Assembly (NCBI GenBank): GCA_016202695.1
Contig: JACQOE010000087.1
Coordinates: 1 to 41,754, forward strand
Origin: Pseudomonadota bacterium
GTDB taxonomy: Bacteria > Pseudomonadota > Alphaproteobacteria > JACQOE01
Length of the DNA: 41,754 nucleotides
Reading direction: 5' to 3'
Part shown: one piece after another, positions 1 to 8,379 of the stretch
Layout: every line of letters begins with the position of its first letter
Numbering within the stretch: the first letter of the stretch is position 1
Made by a program: the position numbers and the translations under genes
The notes under the pieces: generated by a model
Seen by the model: the letters and a program-made list of their open reading frames with translations, nothing else
Databases searched by the model: none
What the model was told of the DNA's origin: nothing

Positions 1-123
1 CGGCCCGCTCCCGCCGGCTGAGCGCCGGCGCCCGCGGCCCGCTCCCGCGGCATCGGCGGGAAATGTTATAGTGGCGGAGGGCGGACTGAGCCGGGGGGCG
101 GCGCCGGTCCGCCGGGAGGAGCG
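1..123. other. Upstream region of the HtrA-like gene
   Basis: This short non-coding stretch lies at the window edge. CGGCCCGCTCCCGC occurs twice as a direct repeat (1-14 and 35-48), and GCCGGC at 13-18 and 24-29 can form a small hairpin. It may be the tail of a gene outside the window. TATAGT at 67-72 resembles a -10 box, but no convincing -35 box sits 16-18 bases upstream. A purine-rich ribosome binding site (GGGAGGAG) directly precedes the ATG at 124. Confidence 0.3.
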
Positions 124-1101
124 ATGGCCGAATCGATCGACTGGGAGTTTCCGAGCGCGGTCCAGCCGAAGCCGGACGAGGTTTCCTTCGACCTTGAGCG
201 CGCCCTCGCCGCGGTGGTCGGGGTTCGCGCCGAGTGCGCCGCCGATGCCTTCACCGCCGGCGTGTTGGGGACCGAGCGCGAGGGCAACGGCGTGGTGCTG
301 CGCGAGGACGGCCTCGTGCTGACCATCGGCTACCTCACGGTCGAGGCCGAGAGCGTGTGGCTGACCACCGGCACCGGCGTCGCCGTCCCCGCCCATTCGC
401 TCGCCTACGACCAGCCGACCGGCTTCGGGCTGGTGCAGGCACTCGGCCGGCTGGGGGTACCGGCGCTGGAACGGGGATCGGCCGGGCGGCTCGCGGTCGG
501 CGATCCGGTGATCGTCGCCGGCCAGGGCGGGCGCCGACGGGCGCTCAACGCCCGGGTCGTCTCCAAGCGCGAGTTCGCCGGCTACTGGGAGTACCTGCTG
601 GAGGAGGCGATCTTCACCGCCCCGGCCCACCCCCAGTGGGGCGGCGCCGCGGTCATCGACCGCGACGGCCGCCTGGCCGGCATCGGTTCGCTGTTCGTCA
701 AGGAGGCCGAGGCCGAGGGCCGCTCGTTGCAGGGCAACATGATCGTCCCCATCGACCTGCTCGATCCGATCCTCGACGACCTCCTCAGCCTGGGGAGGGC
801 GAAGCGGGTGGCGCGCCCGTGGCTGGGCATCTACGCCACCGAGGTCAATGGTCACGTGGTGATCGCCAGCCTGGCGAGCGGCGGCCCGGCCGAGGGCGCC
901 GGCCTGCAGCAGGGCGACGTCGTCCTCGAGGTGGCCGAGGCGCCGGTCCGCGGCCTGGCCGATCTCTTCCGCAAGGTGTGGGCGCTCGGCGCGGCGGGGG
1001 TCGAGGTCCCGCTCACCGTCGCCCGCGAGGGCGGCGCGGTCGAGGTACGGGTGCGCTCGGCCGACCGCAACGACCTCCTCAAGAAGCCGCGGCTGCACTG
1101 A
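124..1101 (+). CDS. HtrA/DegP-like S1C protein with PDZ domain, catalytic triad lost
   Basis: The 325-residue product has a trypsin-like domain (about residues 45-200) followed by a PDZ domain (about 232-315). The HtrA framework is visible: GNGVVLREDGLVLT at 55-67, AYDQPTGFGLV at 95-104 and the WGGAAVIDRDG segment at 172-182. All three catalytic positions look replaced: the His position reads Tyr70, the Asp position Gly100, and the Ser position (normally GNSGGP) reads Trp172. I see no N-terminal signal peptide, which is unusual for HtrA. The ATG at 124 has a strong GGAGGAG site. By inference it is a non-proteolytic scaffold or peptide sensor that binds C-termini through its PDZ domain. Its only nearby co-directional partner is the L,D-transpeptidase downstream. 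Confidence 0.85.
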   Translation: MAESIDWEFPSAVQPKPDEVSFDLERALAAVVGVRAECAADAFTAGVLGTEREGNGVVLREDGLVLTIGYLTVEAESVWLTTGTGVAVPAHSLAYDQPTGFGLVQALGRLGVPALERGSAGRLAVGDPVIVAGQGGRRRALNARVVSKREFAGYWEYLLEEAIFTAPAHPQWGGAAVIDRDGRLAGIGSLFVKEAEAEGRSLQGNMIVPIDLLDPILDDLLSLGRAKRVARPWLGIYATEVNGHVVIASLASGGPAEGAGLQQGDVVLEVAEAPVRGLADLFRKVWALGAAGVEVPLTVAREGGAVEVRVRSADRNDLLKKPRLH

Positions 1102-1140
1102 GACGGAGGCGAGCGCGCCCCCGGGCGATGGGAGAAAGGG

Positions 1141-1171
1141 TTGACGAAGGCGCCTGGTTTGGGACGATACT
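1141..1171 (+). promoter_or_regulatory. Candidate promoter for the L,D-transpeptidase gene
   Basis: TTGACG (1141-1146) matches the sigma-70 -35 box at five of six positions. GATACT (1166-1171) is a possible -10 box, but the 19-base spacer is long; CGATAC with an 18-base spacer is an alternative. The site lies in the 115-base gap after the HtrA-like gene and 46 bases before the GTG start, which would let the transpeptidase be transcribed separately. Confidence 0.4.
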
Positions 1172-1216
1172 CCTCGGCGGACGTCGCCGATCCGCGGCAT
1201 CGGAGGTAGGGGGCCG

Positions 1217-1792
1217 GTGTTGGGTTGGAAGAATGGGGCCGCGGCCGGTCTCGCCACGGCGCTCGTGCTGGTTATGGCGTGGGTGGGGCCGGCGTCGGCC
1301 GCGCCCCAGAGCGGCAGGGCCGGGGGAACCGACCTCGCCCTTCTTCCCGGCCCGCGCGCGCCGGGCGCCTCGGGGATCGGCAAGGCAGACAGCATCCTCG
1401 TGCTCAAGGGGATGCGCAAGCTGTTCCTCTTCCGCGACGGACGGCTGCTCCGCTCCTATGCCATCAACCTCGGCTGGTCGCCGAAGGGCCACAAGGAGGA
1501 GGAGGGGGACGGGCGCACCCCCGAGGGCCTCTACATCATCGACGGACGCAACCCCAACAGCGGCTTCCACCTGTCGCTGCACATCTCGTATCCCAACGAG
1601 GTGGACCTCGCTCGCGCCGCCCATACGGGCTTCTCCGCCGGCGGCGACATCATGATCCACGGCATACCGAACGCCCGGCGCAAGCGCTTGCCGCGCGACT
1701 GGACCGAGGGCTGCATCGCCGTCTCCAACGCTGCCATCCACGAGATCTGGCAGGCGGTCGACGACGGAACACCGATCGAAATCCGGCCTTGA
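1217..1792 (+). CDS. Secreted L,D-transpeptidase (YkuD domain)
   Basis: The 191-residue product has an N-terminal signal segment (hydrophobic residues 8-28, ending in an ASA-A cleavage-type site). A YkuD catalytic domain follows from about residue 57 to the end. The active-site signature is present: His148 in IMIHG and the nucleophile Cys166 in DWTEGCIAVS. Enzymes of this family form 3-3 or lipoprotein cross-links in periplasmic peptidoglycan, or are pathway-specific variants. The start is a GTG at 1217, preceded by GGAGGTAGGGG; this start gives the complete signal peptide. The gene ends three bases before the convergent MFS gene. No LysM or peptidoglycan-binding domain is present, so it is a minimal YkuD enzyme. 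Confidence 0.9.
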   Translation: MLGWKNGAAAGLATALVLVMAWVGPASAAPQSGRAGGTDLALLPGPRAPGASGIGKADSILVLKGMRKLFLFRDGRLLRSYAINLGWSPKGHKEEEGDGRTPEGLYIIDGRNPNSGFHLSLHISYPNEVDLARAAHTGFSAGGDIMIHGIPNARRKRLPRDWTEGCIAVSNAAIHEIWQAVDDGTPIEIRP

Positions 1793-1795
1793 GAG

Positions 1796-3229
1796 TCAGG
1801 AGCGGGCGGGCGTCGACGGCGCCGCCTGGTGGCCGGTGCCGCCGGCCGGCGCCGTTGCGGACGCGCTCTCCAGCGGCCGGCAGTAGGAGTCGCGCAGCAG
1901 GAGGGCGCTCGCCAGCGCCGCCAGCGCCGAGAGCGCGAGGGCGTGGAACGCCGCGTGATAGGCGGCGATGGAGTAGGAGCGGCCGCCTTCGACCAGGGTG
2001 CCGTCCCAGACGGCGTCGAGCACGAGGCCGACCAGCGGCTGCAACAGCGAGCCCGCCCCCACTACCGCCATGTTGACGAAGGCGGTGGCGGCGCCGCTCA
2101 CCCGGAGCGGCCCCAGCTCCCGCGCCAGGGCGTAGGAGATGATGATGCCGCCGTTGGCGGTGCCGATCACCGCCAGCAGCGCCCCCGTCGCCGCGATCCC
2201 GAGGCCGGGAAGGTAGAGGAGAGCGGCCCAGCCGGCCAGGGCGACGATCGAGGCGCCGACGATCGGCGCCTTGCGCCGCCCGAGCGCATCCGAGATCCAG
2301 CCGCAGGCCGGGGCGCCGACCGCGGAGCCGAGGAGCAGGACCGCGGCCAGCGCCGCCGCCTCGGCGCGCGCCAGCCCGTGCAGCTTCTCCAGATAGGGCA
2401 CGCCCCAGAGGCCGCCGAACGCGACCGTCGGGGCGTATATCGCGCCCCCCTGGAAGGCGATGATCCAGTTCTGGCCGCTCCTCAAGACCACGCGCAGATC
2501 GGCGAGCAGCGAACCCACGCGCACCGGCCCCGCGACCTCGGCCCGCCCGCCGGGCGGGCGGTCGCGCACCACCAGCCAGAGGACGACCGCGAAGGCGAGC
2601 GAGAAGAGCGTGGCGGCGAGCAGCGCCTGGCGCCAGCCGAGCGCGCCGACCACGCCGGCGAGCGCGGTCTGCCCCCCGACGCCGCCGATCATCGACACCA
2701 TCATGGTGAGTCCCGAGACGAACGCGAAGCGCCGCGGCGGGAACCAGTGCGCGACCAGCTTGAGGGTGCCGACGAAGCCGACCCCCGCCCCCATGCCGAT
2801 GAGGAAGCGCCCGACATAGGCGGGGCCGAGAGATTGGGCGAGGGCGAAGAGGGCGCTCCCCGCCCCCATCACCAGCATGGCGCCGGTCAGCACGCGCCGC
2901 GGCCCCAGCCGGTCGATCAGGATGCCGATCGGGATCTGCAGCCCGGCGTAAGTGTAGAACGCGATCGCCGTCAGGTTGCCGAGCACGGCGGCGCCGACGG
3001 CGAACTCGCGCATCAGGTCTCCGGTCATCACGCTCGGCGCCAGGCGCTCGAAGAAGCCGAAGGCGACGAAGATCGCGCCGAGGGCCCAGATCGACCACGC
3101 GCGGACCGGTGGGGGGGAGGGGACGGATGGATCGGTCACGGGCGCGCTCGGATGCTCGCGGTTGGCGCCGCCGGAGGGCGGCGCGGGCGGAGCCCGATCA
3201 TAGCCGGAGCCGGGCAAACTCCCTATCAT
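1796..3229 (-). CDS. Major facilitator superfamily transporter
   Basis: The 477-residue product shows the repeated hydrophobic segments of a 12-helix MFS permease. The first helix begins near WSIWALGAIFVAFGFFERLAP. The family loop between helices 2 and 3 is recognisable as GILIDRLGPRRVL, and a second copy in the C-terminal half reads GWISDALGRRKAP. The overall look suggests an organic-anion or metabolite porter, but the substrate is not evident. The start is uncertain: ATG at 3229 gives a 30-residue Pro-rich N-terminus, while GTG at 3139 would begin close to helix 1 and leave room for a promoter before the divergent hydrolase gene. TATGAT on the minus strand in that gap is compatible with the shorter form. 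It is convergent with the L,D-transpeptidase. Confidence 0.88.
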   Translation of the reverse strand: MIGSLPGSGYDRAPPAPPSGGANREHPSAPVTDPSVPSPPPVRAWSIWALGAIFVAFGFFERLAPSVMTGDLMREFAVGAAVLGNLTAIAFYTYAGLQIPIGILIDRLGPRRVLTGAMLVMGAGSALFALAQSLGPAYVGRFLIGMGAGVGFVGTLKLVAHWFPPRRFAFVSGLTMMVSMIGGVGGQTALAGVVGALGWRQALLAATLFSLAFAVVLWLVVRDRPPGGRAEVAGPVRVGSLLADLRVVLRSGQNWIIAFQGGAIYAPTVAFGGLWGVPYLEKLHGLARAEAAALAAVLLLGSAVGAPACGWISDALGRRKAPIVGASIVALAGWAALLYLPGLGIAATGALLAVIGTANGGIIISYALARELGPLRVSGAATAFVNMAVVGAGSLLQPLVGLVLDAVWDGTLVEGGRSYSIAAYHAAFHALALSALAALASALLLRDSYCRPLESASATAPAGGTGHQAAPSTPARS

Positions 3230-3272
3230 CTCGTCTCGGGCCGTGGATCCGCCGGAACAGGGGGAGGGGGAG

Positions 3273-4142
3273 ATGCCGTTCGCGAGGGCGAAGGGGGCCA
3301 GGCTCTACTACGAGGAGACGGGAACCGGGATTCCGATTGTCTTCGTCCACGAGTTCGCCGGCGACCACCGGAGCTGGGAGCCGCAGGTGAGGTTCTTCTC
3401 GCGGAGCTACCGCTGCGTCGCCTACAACGCCCGCGGCTATCCGCCCTCCGACGTGCCGAGCAACCCCGGCGCCTACTCCCAGGAGCGCGCGGTCGACGAC
3501 CTGGCGGCGGTGATCCGTCATCTCGGGCTCGCCCGCCCCCACGTGGTCGGCCTCTCCATGGGGGCGTTCGCCGCCCTCCACTTCGCTATGCGCCACCCGC
3601 GCCTGGCGCGCTCGATCGTGGTCTCGGGCTGCGGCTACGGGGCGCTGGCCGAGCAGCGGGCGAAGTTCCACGAACTGATCGAGGGCGTCGCCCGCGCGTT
3701 CGAGGAGAAGGGAACGGCGGCCGCGGCCGCGCCCTACACCCGCGGTGCCTACCGCATCCAGTACCTGAACAAGGACCCGCGCGGCTGGGCCGAGTTCGCC
3801 CGCCAGATGGCCGAGCACCATCCGCTCGGCGCGGCGCTGACGCTGCGCGGGGTGCAGAAGAGCCGGCCCTCGCTCTACGACCTCGAGCCGAAGCTCCGGA
3901 AAATCCGAGTGCCGGTGCTGATCCTCACCGGCGACGAGGACGAGCCCTGCCTCGAGCCAAGCCTCCTCCTGAAACGGGCGATCCCGCGCGCCGGACTGTG
4001 GGTGCTGCCCAAGACCGGCCACACCATCAACCTTGAGGAGCCCGAGCTCTTCAACCAGGCGTGTCTCAGGTTCTTCGCCGCGGTCGAGGCGGGCCGCTGG
4101 GAGCGGCGCGATCCGCGCGCGCTGCCCAAGGGGGCACTCTAG
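3273..4142 (+). CDS. Alpha/beta-hydrolase fold enzyme
   Basis: The 289-residue single-domain alpha/beta hydrolase has a visible triad: nucleophile Ser95 in the elbow GLSMGA, Asp221 in LTGDEDEP and His250 in KTGHTIN. The region after the first strand (VHEFAGDHRSW) supplies the oxyanion side, with His-Glu where many relatives have His-Gly. It resembles esterases and enol-lactone or ring-cleavage-product hydrolases; the substrate cannot be assigned. The ATG at 3273 is preceded by GGGGGAGGGGGAG, a much better site than that of the upstream in-frame ATG at 3243. It is cytoplasmic (no signal peptide) and divergent from the MFS gene. Confidence 0.88.
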   Translation: MPFARAKGARLYYEETGTGIPIVFVHEFAGDHRSWEPQVRFFSRSYRCVAYNARGYPPSDVPSNPGAYSQERAVDDLAAVIRHLGLARPHVVGLSMGAFAALHFAMRHPRLARSIVVSGCGYGALAEQRAKFHELIEGVARAFEEKGTAAAAAPYTRGAYRIQYLNKDPRGWAEFARQMAEHHPLGAALTLRGVQKSRPSLYDLEPKLRKIRVPVLILTGDEDEPCLEPSLLLKRAIPRAGLWVLPKTGHTINLEEPELFNQACLRFFAAVEAGRWERRDPRALPKGAL

Positions 4143-4388
4143 AGGCAGGCCCGCGGCCGGCGGCTTCCGGCTTGCCAGGGGCGCGCCGGCGCCGTTCCAA
4201 TTGGACGTCGGGAGGGTCGGTCGCGGAAAGGGTACTGGCGACGAAACGGCGGTCCAAGGTCGTGTCCGCCGCCATTTTCACATATGAAGATTGTATTGAA
4301 TAATGATAACGCCGCGGCGTATTGTGTTTTGTCGCGTCCATGGTGGGCTGTAGGATCGACGACGGGGGTTTCCCCGGAGGAGGGTCAC
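4143..4388 (+). promoter_or_regulatory. AT-rich control region of the ABC uptake operon, with two palindromes
   Basis: A block of low GC content (about 4265-4335) stands out in GC-rich surroundings. Two promoter-like pairs can be read: TTGAAT (4296-4301) with TATTGT (4320-4325) at 18 bases, and TTGTCG (4329-4334) with TAGGAT (4351-4356) at 16 bases. The perfect 12-base palindrome ACGCCGCGGCGT (4309-4320) fills most of the first spacer, a normal place for an operator. A second palindrome, TCCAATTGGA, lies at 4196-4205. I looked for TPP riboswitch elements because the operon encodes an NMT1/THI5-like protein and saw none. GGAGGAGGG precedes the ATG at 4389. Confidence 0.45.
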
Positions 4389-5444
4389 ATGGGTTGCTGC
4401 GAGAAACTGGGACCCGGGACGGACGGCACGCGCCAAACCGGCTGCGGAGTCGGCCGGCGCGCCGCCCTCAAGGGACTCGCCGGGCTCGCCGGCGGGGTCG
4501 CCGCGCTCTCCGGCGGGCTCGCGTTCGGGCAGGCCAAGAAGCTCCGGCTCGCCTTCTGCGGCCAGCTCCTGTGCGTGATTCCCTACGAGGTCACGCGCGC
4601 CCGCGGGCGCTTCGCCGAGGAGGGGCTGGAGGTCGAGCTGGTCTACACCCGCGGCGGCAACGCCGCCATGCAGGCGCTGGTCGGAGGCGCGGTCGAGTAT
4701 GCCGGCACCTCCTACGACGTGGCCGTCCAGGCTTTCGCCCGCGGGGCCAAGATCCGCCGCTTCGCCTCGACCGGCCGGTTGCCGCTGTTCGCGCTCGCGG
4801 TCGGCCCCAAGACCGCCGGCGAGATCGGCTCGCTCAAGGACCTCGAGGGGCGGACGGTGGGGGTGTCGGCGCTGGGCAATGCCGATCACGTCATCCTTCT
4901 CTATCTCCTCAAGCAGGCGGGTGCGGACGCCGGCAAGATCAGCTTCGCCACCATCGGCACCAACCTCTACGACGCGCTCCGGATCGGCCAGGTCGCGGCT
5001 GGCATGGTGCAGGAGCCGGCCCTCTCGCTGATCGTGGCCGCGGGCGGCAAGTCGCTGGTCAACGCCATGGACATCGCCGACGCCAACCGCTACCTCGGCG
5101 GGGCATACGAGTTCATGGGGGTCACGGTGCGGGCCGAGGAGCGCGACGCGCGGCTCGACGAGATGCGCCGGCTCGCCCGGGCCCTGGCCAAGGGCCTCCA
5201 GGACACCCGCACGATCCCGATCCTCGAGGTCATCGCGGCGCTGCCCAAGGAGCTGGTCGCCGGCGGCGACCGGGCGCAGCTCGCGGCCATCCTGGAGCGC
5301 TATCGCACCTCGCTCTATCCCGAGGCGGTGAACATCGACGTCGCCGCCTGCGACCGGGTCGTCGAGGCGCATCGCATCGGGGGCGTGCTCAAGGATCCGG
5401 TGGACACCAGGACGCTCCTCGATCTCGCGGTCGTCGGGGGGTAG
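4389..5444 (+). CDS. ABC transporter substrate-binding protein, NMT1/THI5-like, Tat-exported
   Basis: The 351-residue periplasmic binding protein belongs to the SsuA/TauA/NMT1 fold. The N-terminus carries a twin-arginine signal (Arg23-Arg24 in GRRAALKG), a hydrophobic stretch to about residue 45 and an AFGQA cleavage-type site. The mature domain begins KKLRLAFCG and contains the family pattern of a small domain opening (FAEEGLEVELVYTRGGNAA), a binding-loop region (GGAVEYAGTSYD) and the hinge region (LKDLEGRTVGVSALGNADH). Family members bind sulfonates, nitrate, pyrimidine precursors or aromatic acids; the ligand here is unknown. The ATG at 4389 has a strong GGAGGAGGG site. It is first in a three-gene operon; the ATPase start abuts the stop codon. 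Confidence 0.92.
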   Translation: MGCCEKLGPGTDGTRQTGCGVGRRAALKGLAGLAGGVAALSGGLAFGQAKKLRLAFCGQLLCVIPYEVTRARGRFAEEGLEVELVYTRGGNAAMQALVGGAVEYAGTSYDVAVQAFARGAKIRRFASTGRLPLFALAVGPKTAGEIGSLKDLEGRTVGVSALGNADHVILLYLLKQAGADAGKISFATIGTNLYDALRIGQVAAGMVQEPALSLIVAAGGKSLVNAMDIADANRYLGGAYEFMGVTVRAEERDARLDEMRRLARALAKGLQDTRTIPILEVIAALPKELVAGGDRAQLAAILERYRTSLYPEAVNIDVAACDRVVEAHRIGGVLKDPVDTRTLLDLAVVGG

Positions 5445-6203
5445 GTGCTCTCGGTCTCGGGCCTCACGCTCGCCTACGGCGCCGAGCCGGTCCTCGAAGG
5501 GGTCGATCTCGCCGTTCCGGCGGCCCGGATCGTCAGCCTGATCGGCCCCTCGGGCTCGGGCAAGACGAGTATCCTTCGCGCGGTCACCGGGCTGCATCGC
5601 CCGGCCGCGGGCCGGATCTCGCTCGCCATCCCGCCCGCCGAGGTCGGCTTCCTGTTCCAGGACGATGCGCTCCTGCCCTGGCGCACCGCCCGCCAGAACG
5701 TCGCCCTCGGGCTTCGCATCCGCGGCGTCGCCAAGGCCGAGGCGTTGGCCGAGGCGGCGCTGTGGCTGTCCCGGCTCGGCCTTGCCGGCCTTGACGAGCG
5801 CTTCCCGCGCGAGCTCTCGGGGGGCCAACGCAAGCGCGTCTCCATCGCCCAGGTGCTCGCGCTCAAGCCCCGGCTCCTGCTGATGGACGAGCCCTTCGCC
5901 TCGCTCGACGCCATCGTCCGCGCCCGCATCACCCAGGACCTCCTCGACTGGGTGGAGAAGGAGCACCTTACCGTGCTCCTCGTCACCCACGACCTCGAGG
6001 AGGCGCTGTCGATCTCCGATCACGTCTATCTCTTGTCCGGCGGGCCGCGGGCCCGCATCCGCGAGTCCTATCCGGTGCCGATCCCGCGCCCGCGCGACGT
6101 GGTTGCCGCGCGCACCCACCCGGCCTTCGCGCCCCTCCTCGGCCGGGTCTGGCGCGACCTCTCGGCCGAGGTGTCGCTCCGCCGGCTGGAGGCGGCGGAA
6201 TGA
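5445..6203 (+). CDS. ABC transporter ATP-binding protein (nitrate/sulfonate/taurine type)
   Basis: The 252-residue nucleotide-binding subunit drives the uptake system of the flanking genes. All motifs are present: Walker A GPSGSGKT (34-41), Q-loop Gln72 in FQDDALLPW, signature LSGGQRKRV (124-132), Walker B LLLMDEP (144-150), D-loop SLD and switch His182. The DDALLPWRTARQNV stretch is typical of the SsuB/TauB group. The GTG start is the first codon after the stop of the binding-protein gene, and the 3' end overlaps the permease start as ATGA, so translation is very probably coupled. Confidence 0.95.
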   Translation: MLSVSGLTLAYGAEPVLEGVDLAVPAARIVSLIGPSGSGKTSILRAVTGLHRPAAGRISLAIPPAEVGFLFQDDALLPWRTARQNVALGLRIRGVAKAEALAEAALWLSRLGLAGLDERFPRELSGGQRKRVSIAQVLALKPRLLLMDEPFASLDAIVRARITQDLLDWVEKEHLTVLLVTHDLEEALSISDHVYLLSGGPRARIRESYPVPIPRPRDVVAARTHPAFAPLLGRVWRDLSAEVSLRRLEAAE

Positions 6204-6964
6204 CCCTTCTCCGCCTCGACCGGCGCTGGCTGCGCCGTTCCGTCGCCCTGGTCATCGCGATCGGGGTGTGGGAGGGGCTGTCGCGGGCAGGCGTCCTCGA
6301 TCCCTTCTACATGCCGCCGCCCTCCGACGTCGCCCGCGTCTTCGTCTCGCTGTTCGCCGAGGGGGCGATCTGGCGCCACCTCGAGGCGACCTTCGCCGCC
6401 GCCCTCGCCGGCCTCCTGCTCGGGCTCGTGGCCGGCGTCATCCTCGGCTTCGCCGCCGCTCTCCTTCCGGTCGTCGCCGAGCTCCTCGAGCCGGTGATGA
6501 TGCTCTTGAACGCGGTGCCACGGGTGATCCTGGCGCCGCTCTTCGTCATCTGGCTCGGCATCGACCTCGGCTCCAAGGTGGCGCTGGCGCTGGTGCTGGT
6601 GGCGGTGCTCTTCTTCTTCGCCGTCTACGGCGGCATTCGCGAGGTCGACCAGCGGCTGGTCGAGCGGGTGCGCACGCTCGGCGGCGGGCGCTGGGTGCTG
6701 CTGCGCGAGGTCTACGTGCCCTCGGTCACCGCCTGGGTGATGGGGAGCCTCAAGGTGGCGGTGGGATTCGCCTTCACCGGCGCCGTCGTGGGCGAGTTCG
6801 TCGCCTCGACCCGCGGGCTCGGCTACCTGCTGCAGTTCGCGCAGAGCACCTACAACGCCGCCCTCACGCTCGCCCTCATCCTGCTGGTGATGGGGTTCGT
6901 GCTGGCGCTCTTCTCGCTCTCCGAGCGGCTCGAGCGCCGACTGCTTCGCTGGCGCTACCGCTGA
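6200..6964 (+). CDS. ABC transporter permease (BPD type, SsuC/TauC family)
   Basis: The 254-residue inner-membrane permease has about six hydrophobic segments and the EAA-type coupling loop around VRTLGGGRWVLLREVYVPSV, which docks on the ATPase. The N-terminal helix starts at VALVIAIGVWEGLS. It overlaps the ATPase gene by four bases (ATGA) and completes the minimal set of binding protein, ATPase and one permease that probably works as a homodimer. Its last ten bases overlap the 3' end of the convergent M20 peptidase gene, leaving no space for an intergenic terminator. Confidence 0.94.
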   Translation: MTLLRLDRRWLRRSVALVIAIGVWEGLSRAGVLDPFYMPPPSDVARVFVSLFAEGAIWRHLEATFAAALAGLLLGLVAGVILGFAAALLPVVAELLEPVMMLLNAVPRVILAPLFVIWLGIDLGSKVALALVLVAVLFFFAVYGGIREVDQRLVERVRTLGGGRWVLLREVYVPSVTAWVMGSLKVAVGFAFTGAVVGEFVASTRGLGYLLQFAQSTYNAALTLALILLVMGFVLALFSLSERLERRLLRWRYR

Positions 6965-8379
6965 GCGGCCTTCCCGGCCGGGCGAATCGCCGCGATCTCG
7001 GCCAGGATCGCCGCCTGCGCCCGCATCCCGTTCCGAAAGCAGGCGAGCTCGAACTTCTCGTTCGGCGAATGGACGCGATCGTCCTCCAGGCCGAAGCCGA
7101 CCAGGAGCGAATCGAAGCCGAGGATGTCCTGGATCATCCCCACCACCGGGATCGAGCCGCCGCAGCCGATTAGAACCGGCTCGCGGCCGTAGGTGCGGGC
7201 GAGCCCGGCGCGCGCCGCCTTGAGGTAGGGCGAGTCGGTCGCCACCCGGATCGCCGGCGAGGCGCCGAAGCTCTTGATCTCCCAGCGCCCGTCCGCGGGC
7301 GTGCGCGCCTCGAGGAACGACTTGAGCCCGGCGAGCACCCTCTCCGGGTCCTGGCCGGGGACCAGCCGGCAGCTCAGCTTCACGCTGGCCGAGGCCGGAA
7401 TCACGGTCTTGGCGCCCTCGCCGGTGTAGCCGCCGAAGATGCCGTTGGCGTCGCAGGTCGGGCGCGACCATAGCCGCTCGAGCGCGGTGCGCCCGGATTC
7501 CCCGCTCGGCGTCCGCAGCCCGACGCCGGCGAGGAAGGCGCCCTCGTCGAAGCCGAGCGAGGCCCAGCCGGCCAGCTCGTCCGCCCCCGGCTCGACGATC
7601 CCGTCGTAGAAGCCGGGGACGCGCACCCGGCCCGTGTCGTCGTGCAGCTCGGCGAGCACGCGGGCGAGCGCGTTGATGGGGTTGAGCACCGCGCCGCCGT
7701 ACATGCCCGAGTGCAGGTCGTGGCTCGGGCCCCTGAGCGTCGCCTCGATGTAGACCAGGCCGCGGAGCATGTAGGTGATCGCCGGGGTGGCGATGTCCCA
7801 GCTCGCGGTGTCGCTGACGACGCAGATGTCGGCCGCCAGCTCGCGCCGGTATTCGTCGAGGAACCGGGGCAGGCTCGCGCTCCCCGATTCCTCCTCGCCC
7901 TCGAGCATCACCGTCACCGGCGCCGGCAGCGTGCCGCCGGCCTCCTTGAAGGCGCGGAACGCCTCGACGAAGGTCATGAGCTGGCCCTTGTCGTCGACCG
8001 CGCCGCGGGCGATCAGGCGCTTGCCGTGCGGCCCCTCGACGAGGGTCGGCTCGAAGGGGCCGCTGGTCCACTCGCCGAGCGGGTCCGGTGGCTGCACGTC
8101 GTAGTGCCCGTAGTAGAGGACGCGGGGCGCGCCGCCGCCTTGCGGGCCGGGATGATGGGCCAAGACCACCGGGTGGCCGGCGGTCTCGCACAACCGGGCC
8201 TCGAAGCCGATGTCGCGGAGCCGGTCGGCGAGCCACCCGGCGGCCCGGCGCACGTGTTCGCGGTAGGCGGGATCGGTGCTCACGCTGGGGATGCGCAGGA
8301 GCTCGCAAAGGCGCGCCAGGGCGCCGTCGAATCCCGCCTCCAGGCGGGCGAGCACGGGATCGAGGTCGCGACGAGCCAC
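6955..8379 (-). CDS. M20 family metallopeptidase (CNDP-type dipeptidase)
   Basis: The 474-residue cytoplasmic peptidase belongs to the M20/ArgE/CNDP family, which uses a two-metal site. The conserved blocks are GHYDVQPPDP (metal ligand His92, catalytic Asp94), GAVDDKGQ (bridging Asp130) and MLEGEEESGS (Glu163/Glu164), followed by a dimerisation domain around residues 210-390. Its size and the GHYDVQP form fit broad dipeptidases rather than succinyl-diaminopimelate desuccinylase. The start is a GTG at 8379 with AGGAGGAGG upstream. It converges on the ABC permease gene. Linking it to the ABC ligand would suggest peptide or N-acyl amino acid use, but the opposite strand makes that weak. Confidence 0.92.
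   Translation of the reverse strand: MARRDLDPVLARLEAGFDGALARLCELLRIPSVSTDPAYREHVRRAAGWLADRLRDIGFEARLCETAGHPVVLAHHPGPQGGGAPRVLYYGHYDVQPPDPLGEWTSGPFEPTLVEGPHGKRLIARGAVDDKGQLMTFVEAFRAFKEAGGTLPAPVTVMLEGEEESGSASLPRFLDEYRRELAADICVVSDTASWDIATPAITYMLRGLVYIEATLRGPSHDLHSGMYGGAVLNPINALARVLAELHDDTGRVRVPGFYDGIVEPGADELAGWASLGFDEGAFLAGVGLRTPSGESGRTALERLWSRPTCDANGIFGGYTGEGAKTVIPASASVKLSCRLVPGQDPERVLAGLKSFLEARTPADGRWEIKSFGASPAIRVATDSPYLKAARAGLARTYGREPVLIGCGGSIPVVGMIQDILGFDSLLVGFGLEDDRVHSPNEKFELACFRNGMRAQAAILAEIAAIRPAGKAAQR

Noticed and set aside
4262-4388. Possible TPP riboswitch upstream of the NMT1/THI5-like binding protein
   Set aside because: The conserved CTGAGA and the downstream ACCTGA-type elements are absent, and the leader is too short.
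4278-6119. Long minus-strand open frame opposite the ABC operon
   Set aside because: The high GC content opens antisense frames; the translation is low-complexity Arg/Gly/Glu-rich and has no ribosome binding site, while the plus strand has three clear genes.
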